Positions 26,459 to 35,440 are shown, counted from the first letter of the stretch. The stretch is 64,000 bases of DNA from VXPQ01 sp965232485 (GCA_965232485.1 OZ246975.1:1426001-1490000), one strand, 5' to 3'. Notes: generated from the letters alone by a model not told the origin. Numbers and translations are program-made.

Positions 26459-27580
26459 ATGCCAGAAAAACACTTTGAAGGTATCCTCGAAATGATCGGG
26501 GGCAAAAAATTCGGCTTTATCCGGACCTTTCGCCCGGATTTGCCAAAAGGGAACAGCGATCCCTTCACTTCGCCGCCTCTGGTGCGAAAATTTCATCTTC
26601 GGGACGGATGCCTCGTAACAGGCACCCTGCGACCGGGCAGGAAAGGCGCTTTGCAGGTAGCCCGCATCGACAGCGTGATGGGCATGCCGCCCGAAAAATG
26701 GGCCGAGATTCCCGATTTCGACGGCGGACAAACCATCTACCCGGACGAAAAGCTGGAGCTGATTACCGCCCCGGGAGACATTTCCATGCGCGTCGTGGAC
26801 CTGGTGTCCCCCATCGGCAAGGGGCAACGCGCCCTGATCGTGGCGCCCCCGCGCACGGGCAAAACGATCTTGCTGAAAAAAATGGCCGCGGCGATCACGC
26901 AGAATCATCCGGAGGTGGCGCTGGTCGCGCTCCTCGTCGATGAACGGCCCGAGGAAGTCACCGACTTCAAGCGCGCCACGGCAGCCCAGGTGTTCGCCTC
27001 CTCGAATGATCGGGAGGAAGACAACCATGTCCGCGTTTCCACCCTTGCGCTCGAATATTCCCGGCGCCTCGTGGAAACAGGCAAGGATGTCGTGCTGCTG
27101 CTCGATTCGTTGACCAGGCTGGGACGGACTTTCAACTTGTACCTGGGCGGAAGCGGACGTACGCTTTCCGGCGGGCTGGACGCGAAGGCCTTGCAAATTC
27201 CCCGGCGGATATTCGGCTCGGCCCGCAATATCGAGGAAGGCGGGTCGCTTACCATCGTGGCTACGGCGCTCATCGAAACGGGCAGCCGCATGGACGACGT
27301 GATTTTCGAAGAGTTCAAGGGAACGGGCAATTCGGAAATCGTGCTGGATCGGGAAATGGCCGACAAACGCATTTTCCCGGCCATCAACCTGCGAAAAAGC
27401 GGCACGCGCAACGAGGAACGACTCCTCGGGGACGCCATAGCGCAACATCACCGGCTGTTCCGGGCGCTGAATTCGCGTCCTCCCATCGAGGCCATGCAGG
27501 CACTGATTCGGCATTTGCAGCAATCGCCCACGAACGCACACCTGCTCAACGAACTGGTTCCAAGCGAAGGGTACGAATAA
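26459..27580 (+). CDS. rho: transcription termination factor Rho, short form
   Basis: A 373-residue hexameric RNA helicase that ends transcription. The RNA-binding cold-shock-like domain begins almost at once (FEGILEMIGGKKFGFIRTF), so the N-terminal helical Rho_N part (about 45 residues in E. coli Rho) is missing. The ATPase core has APPRTGKTILL, LLVDERPEEVTDFKR, VLLLDSLTRLGR, SGRTLSGGLDAKAL, FFGSARN-like FGSARNIEEGGS, and the arginine finger region KSGTRNEERL. No upstream in-frame start would restore the missing part. Confidence 0.93.
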   Translation: MPEKHFEGILEMIGGKKFGFIRTFRPDLPKGNSDPFTSPPLVRKFHLRDGCLVTGTLRPGRKGALQVARIDSVMGMPPEKWAEIPDFDGGQTIYPDEKLELITAPGDISMRVVDLVSPIGKGQRALIVAPPRTGKTILLKKMAAAITQNHPEVALVALLVDERPEEVTDFKRATAAQVFASSNDREEDNHVRVSTLALEYSRRLVETGKDVVLLLDSLTRLGRTFNLYLGGSGRTLSGGLDAKALQIPRRIFGSARNIEEGGSLTIVATALIETGSRMDDVIFEEFKGTGNSEIVLDREMADKRIFPAINLRKSGTRNEERLLGDAIAQHHRLFRALNSRPPIEAMQALIRHLQQSPTNAHLLNELVPSEGYE

Positions 27581-27592
27581 GGATACTCGATC
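27578..27592 (+). repeat. dispersed GGATAC repeat stub after rho
   Basis: The rho stop TAA runs straight into GGATACTCGATC, a stub of the dispersed repeat, followed by seven T. The junction (TAA then GGATAC) is the same as at rnhB. Confidence 0.45.
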
Positions 27593-27693
27593 AAAAATTT
27601 TTTTGCGGCGGGCGGTTATATTCGCCGCCTTGCGATGTCTATGGGGAAGACGCAGGTCTTTTTCATTCCATCGCTTGATCAACATTTTGCATC

Positions 27694-28440
27694 GTGTCAA
27701 ACCCTCTTGAACGAATCGAACCCGCCTCAGACCCGGATATCCAATACCAGGTCCCCATTCGCGACTGGGCAGAAAAAGAACGCCCCACCGAGCGCATGCT
27801 GGGCGGGCAACCCGACGCCCTGTCGGATGCCGAACTGATCGGCGTGCTGTTTCGGTCGGGCACCCATACCCGTTCCGGCTCCGTATCGGCCATTCAGCTG
27901 GGGCGTACGCTGTTGCATACGTTCGGCGCATTGCGCGACCTTTCCCGCCGCGACACGCGGGAAATGATGCGCGTGGCAGGCGTCGGTCCGGCCAAGGCGG
28001 CCCAACTTGCCGCCGCGTTCGAAATTGGACGACGCGTGGAAGCGCAACAACTCGACCGAAGGGAGGTTCAGGTGTGTTCGCCCAACGACGTGGCGGCGGT
28101 CTACGTACCGAAATTGCGCGACTTGCGAACGGAAGTATTCCACCTCGTTTTGCTCAATACGGCGAACGTCATTATATCGAATATCCGGTTGAGCGGGGGA
28201 GGCCTTTCGTCCAGCATTGTCGAACCGAGAGCCGTGTTCCAGCAAGCCGTCCTGGAAAACGCTGCTTCGGTGATCTGCGTGCACAACCATCCCTCCGGCA
28301 ACCCGGAACCGAGTCAGGAAGATATCCGAATCACCCGGCAACTGGTGTCTGCGGGCAAAATCATGGGGATTCCCATTCACGATCATCTCATTGTGGCGGG
28401 AAACCAATATACCTCCATGGCGGAACGCCAGTTGTTATAG
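27694..28440 (+). CDS. radC: RadC-family JAB-domain protein
   Basis: A 248-residue protein with an N-terminal helix-hairpin-helix (VAGVGPAKAAQLAAAF, about residue 90) and a C-terminal JAB metalloprotease-like domain with the HxH...D metal motif (CVHNHPSGNPEPSQED). The family was named for DNA repair but its real role is unsettled. The start is GTG at 27694. The TAG stop overlaps the start of a dispersed repeat. Confidence 0.9.
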   Translation: MSNPLERIEPASDPDIQYQVPIRDWAEKERPTERMLGGQPDALSDAELIGVLFRSGTHTRSGSVSAIQLGRTLLHTFGALRDLSRRDTREMMRVAGVGPAKAAQLAAAFEIGRRVEAQQLDRREVQVCSPNDVAAVYVPKLRDLRTEVFHLVLLNTANVIISNIRLSGGGLSSSIVEPRAVFQQAVLENAASVICVHNHPSGNPEPSQEDIRITRQLVSAGKIMGIPIHDHLIVAGNQYTSMAERQLL

Positions 28441-28493
28441 GATACGCTGATTACGTCTGCAAAGCGCAAGCGAAGCGTTTCATCAGCGTACCC
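28438..28493 (+). repeat. dispersed GGATAC repeat, complete short form
   Basis: A 54-bp element with terminal inverted repeats: TAGGATACGCTGATTACG at the left, TTTCATCAGCGTACCC at the right, and gcaagcgaagcg between. It begins inside the radC stop codon. As RNA it would fold into a long hairpin. Confidence 0.8.
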
Positions 28494-28608
28494 TGCAGGC
28501 GCAGCGGCGCGGTTTTCAGGCGCTTGCGGAATCATACCGGCCCCTTCCCCGGTATGAGGGCCGCATTCCGGCTTGCCCGGACGTTTCTTTCGTACTTGTT
28601 TTCCCGCC

Positions 28609-30045
28609 ATGGACCTTCTGGAAAAAATCGTTTCCCTTTCCAAGCGCCGCGGATTCGTATTCCCGTCGTCGGATATTTACGGAGGCCTTGCCGCCACATA
28701 CGATTACGGTCCCCTCGGCGTGGAACTGAAACGCAACGCGAAGGAACGGTGGTGGCGGGACATGGTGTACCGGCACGACAATATCGAGGGTCTGGACGCC
28801 GCCATTCTGATGCATCCGACCGTCTGGAAAGCGTCCGGGCATGTAGACGCTTTCCACGATCCCATGATCGACGACAAAGCATCGAAACGACGGTACCGGG
28901 CAGACGACCTGATTGAACGGCACATCGAAAAGCTGGAAGCTTCTGGAAAGGAGGAGCGGGCGCGCGCCGTTCGCGACCGATTCCTTGCGGCGTTGCACAG
29001 CGACGATATGCCGAAAGAACTCCACCGGATCATTCTCGACGAAGAAATCCGGGGACCCGACTCCGGCGCCTTCGACTGGACCGAAGTGCGGCAATTCAAT
29101 CTGATGTTCGAAACGCAAGCCGGCGCGCTCGCAGACGACGAGGCCCGCATCTGGCTTCGCCCCGAAACGGCCCAGGGCATCTTCGTGAATTTTCGTCTGG
29201 CGCAGGAAACGGCCCGGCAGCAAATCCCCTTCGGCATTGCGCAAATCGGAAAGGCCTTTCGCAACGAGATCGTTGCCCGCCGGTTCATTTTTCGCATGCG
29301 CGAATTCGAACAAATGGAAATGCAGTATTTCGTCCGCCCCGGCACGCAGATGGAGCATTTCGAGGCCTGGCGGGCCAAGCGCATGCAGTGGCATATAGAC
29401 AACGGCGTTCGCCCGGAACGTTTGCGCTGGCGCGAGCACGAAAAACTGGCGCACTACGCGGATGCGGCGTTCGACGTGCAGTACGACTTTCCCATGGGAT
29501 GGCAGGAAATCGAGGGCATTCACTCGCGCACTGACTTCGACCTGAAGCGCCACCAGGAATTTTCCGGCAAAAAGATGGAGTATTTCGATCCGCGGCGGCA
29601 AGAAAGATACATTCCGTATGTCGTCGAGACATCCGCCGGGCTGGACCGCACCGTGCTGATGTTGCTGTGCGAGGCCTACGAAGAGGAAAACGTCGAAGGC
29701 GAAGAACGGGTCGTCATGAAATTTCACCCTGAAATGGCTCCCGTCAAAGCGGCCGTCTTTCCCCTCGTCAAGCGGGACGGGATGCCGGAAACGGCCCAGG
29801 CGCTCGCCGCCGACCTGCGCGAGCATTTCAAGACCTTCTACGACGAAAGCGGGTCCATCGGAAAACGCTACCGGCGCATGGACGAAGCCGGTACGCCATT
29901 CTGCATCACGGTCGATGGGGAAACCATGGAGACGGGCGGCGTGACCGTCCGGGACCGGGATTCCATGGCCCAGGAACGCATTGCGAAGGACCGGGTGGCG
30001 GATTGGCTGAAAGATCGGATGAAAGGCTGGTCCCGGTCCGCATAG
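28609..30045 (+). CDS. glyQS: glycyl-tRNA synthetase, dimeric type
   Basis: A 478-residue class II synthetase charging tRNA-Gly. Class II motifs are seen at FVFPSSDIYGG...ATYDYGPLG near the start, RPETAQGIFVNF (motif 2 region), FRNEI, and GLDRTVLMLL (motif 3 region, residues about 340-350). The C-terminal anticodon-binding domain (VAVFPLVKRDG-like AVFPLVKRDGM) closes the protein. The start at 28609 is set by family alignment. It is the single-chain alpha2 type, not the alpha2beta2 type. Confidence 0.94.
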   Translation: MDLLEKIVSLSKRRGFVFPSSDIYGGLAATYDYGPLGVELKRNAKERWWRDMVYRHDNIEGLDAAILMHPTVWKASGHVDAFHDPMIDDKASKRRYRADDLIERHIEKLEASGKEERARAVRDRFLAALHSDDMPKELHRIILDEEIRGPDSGAFDWTEVRQFNLMFETQAGALADDEARIWLRPETAQGIFVNFRLAQETARQQIPFGIAQIGKAFRNEIVARRFIFRMREFEQMEMQYFVRPGTQMEHFEAWRAKRMQWHIDNGVRPERLRWREHEKLAHYADAAFDVQYDFPMGWQEIEGIHSRTDFDLKRHQEFSGKKMEYFDPRRQERYIPYVVETSAGLDRTVLMLLCEAYEEENVEGEERVVMKFHPEMAPVKAAVFPLVKRDGMPETAQALAADLREHFKTFYDESGSIGKRYRRMDEAGTPFCITVDGETMETGGVTVRDRDSMAQERIAKDRVADWLKDRMKGWSRSA

Positions 30046-30183
30046 CGACCCTGTCCCGACCAGCGGCGCGGCATGGAAGGCGCACGGCGAACCGGTTCGC
30101 GCCGCCCCGCCGACCAAGCGCCGGTTCCCGGAAAAAACGAAACGCCCTGCAATTCCCTCGTCCGCGCCGTATATTACGACATT

Positions 30184-30366
30184 ATGGACATCCAGAAATT
30201 GCTAAGATGGATCGCGGTCGTCATCGTACTGATCGTAGCGGGCGGCGTACTCAGCGTCATCCTGAAAATAGGCGCCGCCATCGCCCGGATTGCGCTGCCG
30301 GCGTTGCTCGTCCTGCTTGTTATCGCCATTATTCTCCGGTTCATCGACGCCCTCCGGCGACGCTGA
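30184..30366 (+). CDS. small hydrophobic membrane protein
   Basis: A 60-residue protein (MDIQKLLRWIAVVIVLIVAG...) that is nearly all hydrophobic, with two likely membrane helices (about 8-30 and 35-54) and an Arg-rich C terminus. No family is recognised. It ends 15 bp before tadA in the same direction, so the two are probably cotranscribed. Confidence 0.55.
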   Translation: MDIQKLLRWIAVVIVLIVAGGVLSVILKIGAAIARIALPALLVLLVIAIILRFIDALRRR

Positions 30367-30381
30367 CCCCCCAATTCCCGC

Positions 30382-30858
30382 ATGAGCCTGTCCGACTTCC
30401 TCGAACCGCATAAGAAGTGGATGCGCCTCGCCCTCAAGGAAGCCGAGGCGGCCTGGGACGAGGACGAAGTGCCTGTCGGCGCCGTGGTGGCGCATGCCGG
30501 CGAAATCGTCGGACGGGGGCGCAACATGACGGAGCGTTTGCAGGACCCCACCGCCCACGCCGAAATGATCGCCCTGACGGCGGCGTGCGAAACGCTCGGA
30601 GCGAAAATCCTGCGCGGATGCACGCTCTACGTAACCCTTGAGCCGTGTCCCATGTGCGCCGGCGCCATGGTGTGGGCCCGCATCGACCGGCTCGTGTTCG
30701 GGGCCTTCGACGAAAAAGCAGGCAGCGCCTCAACCCTGTACGACATCCCCCGGGACCAACGACTGAATCATCAGATGGAGGTGGTGTCCGGCGTAGAAGC
30801 AGACCGCGCCGCCGAACTCATGCAGGCGTTCTTTCGGAAGCGCCGCATCGCCCTGTAG
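30382..30858 (+). CDS. tadA: tRNA adenosine(34) deaminase
   Basis: A 158-residue zinc deaminase making inosine at the wobble position of tRNA-Arg. The zinc/proton-shuttle motif TAHAEMIAL and the cysteine pair in EPCPMCAGAMVW are intact. Length and pattern match TadA rather than cytidine deaminases. Confidence 0.93.
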   Translation: MSLSDFLEPHKKWMRLALKEAEAAWDEDEVPVGAVVAHAGEIVGRGRNMTERLQDPTAHAEMIALTAACETLGAKILRGCTLYVTLEPCPMCAGAMVWARIDRLVFGAFDEKAGSASTLYDIPRDQRLNHQMEVVSGVEADRAAELMQAFFRKRRIAL

Positions 30859-30872
30859 CCGCATTACCTGAC

Positions 30873-30918
30873 TTGTACAATCGTATTTGTACAATGTACG
30901 CATTTATCTGTACTTTTG
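30873..30918 (+). promoter_or_regulatory. putative ypdA promoter with paired TTGTACAA sites
   Basis: Two TTGTACAA palindromes lie at 30873-30880 and 30887-30894. A TACTTTTG at 30911-30918 fits the Bacteroidota -7 pattern TAnnTTTG, with a TTG 21 bases upstream. The TTGTACAA half-site is like the operator of the toxin-antitoxin operon. The promoter and operator roles are inferred. Confidence 0.35.
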
Positions 30919-30944
30919 TTACGTAACGCTCCTGTGCAAACGCC

Positions 30945-31949
30945 ATGACGGACGTAGTCATCGTCGGCGGCGGCCCGGTTGGGCTGGCCTGCGCCATTCG
31001 GGCGCAGCGGGAAGGGCTTCGCGCCCTCGTCGTGGAGAAAGGAACCGTCGCGCAGTCCCTCACGGGGTATCCTGTGAAGATGGAATTCTTTTCGACCCCC
31101 GAACTCATCGAAATCGGGGGACACCCGTTTCCCGTGCACGGGCACAAGCCGCTTCGCGAGGAAGCCATCGAGTACTACCGCCGCGTGGCGCAAAACGAAG
31201 GCCTGGCCCTGCGCCTGTACGAGCGCGTCCTGCGCGTGGACGGGGAACGCGACGCCTTTCGCGTGATCACGGACAAGGATACGATCCCTGCCCGGCGCGT
31301 GGTGGCGGCCACCGGCTTCTTCGACCACCCGAACCTGCTGCGCATCCCCGGAGAGGATTTGCCGAAAGTAACCCATTACTACAAGGAAGCCTATCCATAT
31401 TTCGGGCAGCGCGTGGCCGTGATCGGGGCGCGCAATTCGGCGGCGAAGGCGGCGCTGGACTGTTGCCGCCACGGCGCGCGCGTCACGCTCCTCGCCCGCG
31501 GGGCGGAACTCTCGAACCGCATCAAGTACTGGATCAAGCCCGACCTCGAAAACCGCATCGCGCAGGGCGCCATCGCGGCCCGGTTCAACACCGTCGTGCG
31601 GGAAATCCGGGCGTCGTCGCTGGTCATTGAGGGACCCGGGGGCGTGGAAGAGATCGGGAACGACTTTGTGCTGGCGCTCACGGGCTATCACCCGGACTAT
31701 TCGTTTCTGAAGGCCGTCGGCGTCGAAATCGCAGGAGACGAATGGAACACGCCAATTTTCGACGCGCAAACATTCGAAACCACGCGCAAGGGCGTGTACG
31801 TCGCGGGCACCGTCTGCGGAGGACGCCGCACCGGCCGGTGGTTCATCGAAAACGGGCGCGTCCATGCCGTGCAGATCATGCGCCATATCGCGGGTCGGGA
31901 CCTGGAACCCGTCGATTTCGAGAAACGCCACTGGATTACGGCGGAATAA
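30945..31949 (+). CDS. ypdA: YpdA-type NAD(P)H disulfide reductase
   Basis: A 334-residue FAD protein of the thioredoxin-reductase superfamily. FAD loop VIVGGGPVGLACAI starts the protein; the NADPH loop is VIGARNSAAKAALDC at about residue 160. There is no CxxC redox pair, as in YpdA/Bdr, which reduces bacillithiol disulfide. The C-terminal GVYVAGTVCGG and RWFIENGRVHA fit. It implies a bacillithiol-type thiol system. Confidence 0.88.
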   Translation: MTDVVIVGGGPVGLACAIRAQREGLRALVVEKGTVAQSLTGYPVKMEFFSTPELIEIGGHPFPVHGHKPLREEAIEYYRRVAQNEGLALRLYERVLRVDGERDAFRVITDKDTIPARRVVAATGFFDHPNLLRIPGEDLPKVTHYYKEAYPYFGQRVAVIGARNSAAKAALDCCRHGARVTLLARGAELSNRIKYWIKPDLENRIAQGAIAARFNTVVREIRASSLVIEGPGGVEEIGNDFVLALTGYHPDYSFLKAVGVEIAGDEWNTPIFDAQTFETTRKGVYVAGTVCGGRRTGRWFIENGRVHAVQIMRHIAGRDLEPVDFEKRHWITAE

Positions 31950-31951
31950 AT

Positions 31952-32070
31952 GCCGTGCGCATCCCGAACGACCCCGGGCGAATGCCCGGCGGCCATTGCC
32001 CGCGCCCTCGCAGTAGGCGTGACCGTCGCCGTGCGCATCCCGAACGGCCCCGGGCGAATGCCCGGCGGAG
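31952..32070. repeat. 76-bp spaced direct repeat with hairpins after ypdA
   Basis: Two copies of a 41-base unit begin at 31952 and 32028. Each starts gccgtgcgcatcccgaacg and contains the perfect hairpin CCGGGC-GAAT-GCCCGG. They fill the gap between convergent ypdA and the cytochrome gene. No T-run follows, so they may be Rho-linked or structural rather than intrinsic terminators. Confidence 0.7.
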
Positions 32071-32112
32071 CATATCCCGGGGCCCGCGTCGCCTTGCATC
32101 TGTTCCGCGCTG

Positions 32113-34290
32113 CTATGCCGCGTCGAGGATTTGCCGGGCTTGCGGATGATTCGGGGCAAGGCGCAGCGCTTCTTCCGCATACCGGCGCGCCTCGTCGTCC
32201 TCGCCCAGCAAATACCAGGCGACGGCCAGATTAACCAGCCCGTCCACGTACGAGGGATCAAGTTCCACGGCCCTCGAGAACCACTGGACGGCGATTTCCG
32301 GGCGCCCGTCGTTCAGGTAAAACGCGCCCAGATTCCCGTATGCAACCGGATTCTCCGGCTCGACCCGCACCGCCTGCTCGAACATGGCGCGGGCTTCGTC
32401 CAGGCGCCCGTCCTGGGCCAGCAAGAACCCCAGATTCCCCAGCGCCTGTCCGCCGTCCGGATCAAGGCGGACCGCTTCGCGGAGCGATCGTTCGGCAGCG
32501 GCGCGATCCCCCTGCCGGAGCCGGACCGTTCCCAAATTGAAATGCGCCGGCGGCAACCAGGGATATTCGGCGGCGGCCATCTCGTATTGCCTCGCCGCCG
32601 CGGCCAGTTCGCCTTGCGTCTCCAGGTAGCGTCCGTAATTGACGCGAATATCCGCCCGGGCGGGTTGCGCAGCCAGCGCCCGCTCATACAAATCCCGAAT
32701 CGCTGCGCCCTCGCGCCCCAGCTGTTCGTACGTTTGCGCCAGGGCATTGAGCCGTTCCGGTTTGGGTTCCAGCGCCACCGCCTGCTCCAGCGGCGCCGCG
32801 GCGCGGGCCATCTCTCCGAGTTGCATATATCCGTACCCGCGGAGATACTGTGCCTCGCCGAACGCATCCGCCGCGGCGTCAAGCAATGTCACGCCATACC
32901 GAAGCGCCGTCGTATCCTGATGCTGCAATCCCCGAATCACATAGGCCATGCCCGCATAAACGCCCGCCGAGTCGTCCATGGCGTAGTACGGACGAAGCCG
33001 AATGCGTTCGACGGGAGCTTCGCGGTCCGGCGCGGCTACGTCCGCTTCTCGCGCCACGCGAATGTGGTGATCCGTAAACTTGGTATGCGGCGTACCCGCC
33101 GCGGACGCCTTCGGCATATGGCATGAAAAACAATGGGCGTCTTCCGCGTGCGTCGCTCGCAGAACCTCCGTGGGCAGCGCAGCCTCCAATGTCGCCGGAG
33201 CGTGGCAAGTCATGCACGCAGCGTTGAAATAATCGGGGCCCGCCAGCCGGAACGCCTCGTGGGGATTGTGGCAGGTCGTGCAATCCATGGGCCGTTCCCA
33301 GTCCTGCGTTTCGATAAAACAGGCGCTTTGCTTCATCAAATCCGCATGGGAGATCACGTCGATTTCCTCCTCTTCTTCCCGCGCGCCCGGCGCGTCGGAT
33401 ACGTAGAACGCCATGTGCTCGGAAAGCGGACGAGAGGGGCGGTAGTCGTAGGCCCCGCGCCCCTCCCGCAACATTGATACGGTCGTATGCAAATGGCATT
33501 GCTGGCACACGTCCAGCCGGCGTTCGAGCGAAAGGTGCGCCGGGTTGACTATGGTCTCGTCGATATCGCCTGCGGGCTCGGGGGAAGCGAGGCGGGCCTC
33601 AACATGCACGGACCCCGGTCCATGGCAACGTTCGCACCCGATCCCGTACGGCACGGCCTCGTATTTGCCTTCCACAAACGGCGTCGAGTGCGGATAACTG
33701 TTGTGGCAAGCCATGCAACGATCCGGAATGAGCCTGTCGAAACGGGTGTTGGACACTTCGTATCCAGGGCTGAGGTCCCATTTTTCCTCCTGGGCATACC
33801 AGGTCAAAGGAAGCTCGAAATACCGCCCGCCCTCTTCCACGAGATACGTCCGCGCCGCCGTGCCGCTGCCCACTGCGTACTCCATTTCGCGGATCAGGCT
33901 GTGCGTTTTGCTTCCGTCCGGCCCCCTCCTGAATTCTTCGAGCCAGAAACGGTCGCCCGCGCGGTACGGACGATAGGAGAAACCCCGGTTCGGGTCCTCC
34001 ACGATCACGCCGTCAAAATCCTCGACCACGGCGGCGGCCCGCATGGGATAAAACGAATTCGCCATCCCGTGCTCCCGGAATCCCCGGTACTGCTCCTCGT
34101 GGCAATCGAAACAAGCTTCGTCCCCCGTAAATTCGGCGGACAAGTTCCGAAACCGAATGGCTCCCTCCGCGGCCTGCACGGCGTCCGGCCTGTCCGGGAC
34201 ATCCGGGTCGTCCGGAGCGCCCGCGCCGCATCCGGAAACCGCTGCGCCGCAGGCCAGCGCAACCGATAGCAAAAAGACGGAGCAGCGCAT
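32113..34290 (-). CDS. seven-heme cytochrome c lipoprotein with TPR domain
   Basis: A 725-residue lipoprotein (signal ending VSGC at Cys21). Seven CxxCH heme sites lie at about residues 60 (CFDCH), 192 (CMACH), 219 (CERCH), 262 (CQQCH), 337 (CTTCH), 359 (CMTCH) and 387 (CFSCH). This resembles the cytochrome c554/NrfA-like multiheme families. From about 480 to the end are TPR repeats (e.g. LGNLGFLLAQDGRLDEARAM). The heme part and TPR part suggest an electron-transfer protein that also docks partners. Heme attachment would need the Ccm system encoded at 51013-53258. Partner and electron acceptor are unknown. Confidence 0.85.
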   Translation of the reverse strand: MRCSVFLLSVALACGAAVSGCGAGAPDDPDVPDRPDAVQAAEGAIRFRNLSAEFTGDEACFDCHEEQYRGFREHGMANSFYPMRAAAVVEDFDGVIVEDPNRGFSYRPYRAGDRFWLEEFRRGPDGSKTHSLIREMEYAVGSGTAARTYLVEEGGRYFELPLTWYAQEEKWDLSPGYEVSNTRFDRLIPDRCMACHNSYPHSTPFVEGKYEAVPYGIGCERCHGPGSVHVEARLASPEPAGDIDETIVNPAHLSLERRLDVCQQCHLHTTVSMLREGRGAYDYRPSRPLSEHMAFYVSDAPGAREEEEEIDVISHADLMKQSACFIETQDWERPMDCTTCHNPHEAFRLAGPDYFNAACMTCHAPATLEAALPTEVLRATHAEDAHCFSCHMPKASAAGTPHTKFTDHHIRVAREADVAAPDREAPVERIRLRPYYAMDDSAGVYAGMAYVIRGLQHQDTTALRYGVTLLDAAADAFGEAQYLRGYGYMQLGEMARAAAPLEQAVALEPKPERLNALAQTYEQLGREGAAIRDLYERALAAQPARADIRVNYGRYLETQGELAAAARQYEMAAAEYPWLPPAHFNLGTVRLRQGDRAAAERSLREAVRLDPDGGQALGNLGFLLAQDGRLDEARAMFEQAVRVEPENPVAYGNLGAFYLNDGRPEIAVQWFSRAVELDPSYVDGLVNLAVAWYLLGEDDEARRYAEEALRLAPNHPQARQILDAA

Positions 34291-34309
34291 CGGGATGGAG
34301 GACTAAACC

Positions 34310-34345
34310 AAAAAAGGGCAGGCCGCACCAGCGGCCTGCCCTTTT
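34310..34345 (-). terminator. strong intrinsic terminator, works on both strands
   Basis: A perfect 11-bp stem GGGCAGGCCGC (34316-34326) pairs with GCGGCCTGCCC (34331-34341) around a 4-base loop. Six A lie on one side and four T on the other. On the minus strand it ends the TonB-receptor/cargo/PorV-like operon, 28 bp after the last stop, and separates it from the cytochrome gene. Confidence 0.88.
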
Positions 34346-34372
34346 CAACCATGAAAGGCGGGTTCCGTTCGA

Positions 34373-35407
34373 TCAAAGCGTGAACGTCGCAGCAAACACA
34401 TTGACGCTGTTGAACACCTTCGACGGACGGTAAGCGTAATCCACCATCAACCGGCTGGGGCCGACCGGAAGCGAAAGCCCGCCTCCTATATTCCACTCCG
34501 CCCAATGCACCAACGGCTGGGTAGGTACGTCCATGCCCCCGCGCACAAAGAGCACATTCTGGAAATTCAATTCCAGCCCGCCGGCATACTGGTTCACGTC
34601 ATACGAATTAGACCGGAAGTTCGCCAGAACTGTCGCGCTCAGCTCGGGGGCGAATTCGCGCTGGTACACGGCCCCGAAATTCAGCATGGAAGGCAGTTCC
34701 GAACGCACGTCCCGAATCTCGCCCGGCACTTCGTAATCCCCGGCGGGACTCGCCGTAATAATCGGGTCCTGAAGACCCACGCCATTGAAACTGAACTGCG
34801 GCCCGAAGTTGCGCAGGCTGACGCCGAAACGCAGCCCCGACTCGCCCACGACGTAAGTCATCCCGGCGTCCAGCGCTACGGTGCGCGCGTCTATATCGTC
34901 GATGCGCTGGCTAAGCCCCTTGAAGGTGATGCCCGCAGCGATGCGGTCCGTCAACTGGCGGCCATACGTAAGGCCCACGGCGATCGTGGCGGCGGACCAG
35001 GTGTTGTCCGGGCTGATTTCGGGGTTCTCCACCGTGGTTTCGGGAATATCCCCGAAATCCCAGCTTGTGACCGTAAGTCCGATGTTGCTGGACCCGAAGC
35101 GCTGCGCCACGCCAAAGTAATTGACGCCCGTATCCGCGACGTAATTCATGCGGCTGAACATGGCGGTCGTGCTCGGATTGATCAGGATAGCCGCCGGATT
35201 CGAAATCAGCGCTTCCACGCCCGAAGCGCCGTTCATCCCGCCAGTCAAGGTGGAAGCCAGGGAAACCGTGCGCGGCGTAACCGGCACCGTCAACTCGGAC
35301 AGCGCGCCGGTCCCATATCGTTCGTTGCTTTGCCCCAGGGCCTCGAACGCAACGAGTCCCGGCAACAGGGCCAACACGACGACAAAGTGTCGATATTGCT
35401 TTTTCAT
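34373..35407 (-). CDS. PorV/PorQ-family outer membrane protein
   Basis: A 344-residue beta-barrel of the FadL-like PorV/PorQ family. It has a signal peptide (FVVVLALLPGLVAFEALGQ), the early segment ALISNPAAILINPSTTAMFSRMNY typical of the family, repeated amphipathic strands, and a final aromatic-ended strand (VNVFAATFTL). PorV proteins carry type IX cargo to the surface machine. The gene sits 33 bp after a type IX cargo gene, so a dedicated partner role is likely. It might be a PorV paralogue rather than the core PorV. Confidence 0.8.
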   Translation of the reverse strand: MKKQYRHFVVVLALLPGLVAFEALGQSNERYGTGALSELTVPVTPRTVSLASTLTGGMNGASGVEALISNPAAILINPSTTAMFSRMNYVADTGVNYFGVAQRFGSSNIGLTVTSWDFGDIPETTVENPEISPDNTWSAATIAVGLTYGRQLTDRIAAGITFKGLSQRIDDIDARTVALDAGMTYVVGESGLRFGVSLRNFGPQFSFNGVGLQDPIITASPAGDYEVPGEIRDVRSELPSMLNFGAVYQREFAPELSATVLANFRSNSYDVNQYAGGLELNFQNVLFVRGGMDVPTQPLVHWAEWNIGGGLSLPVGPSRLMVDYAYRPSKVFNSVNVFAATFTL

Positions 35408-35440
35408 GGTTTTGAGCCTTTGGTCTCGAATTCGGTTCGA

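Noticed and set aside
27581..27640. Intrinsic terminator after rho
   Set aside because: The T-run comes before, not after, the GC-rich inverted sequence on the + strand.
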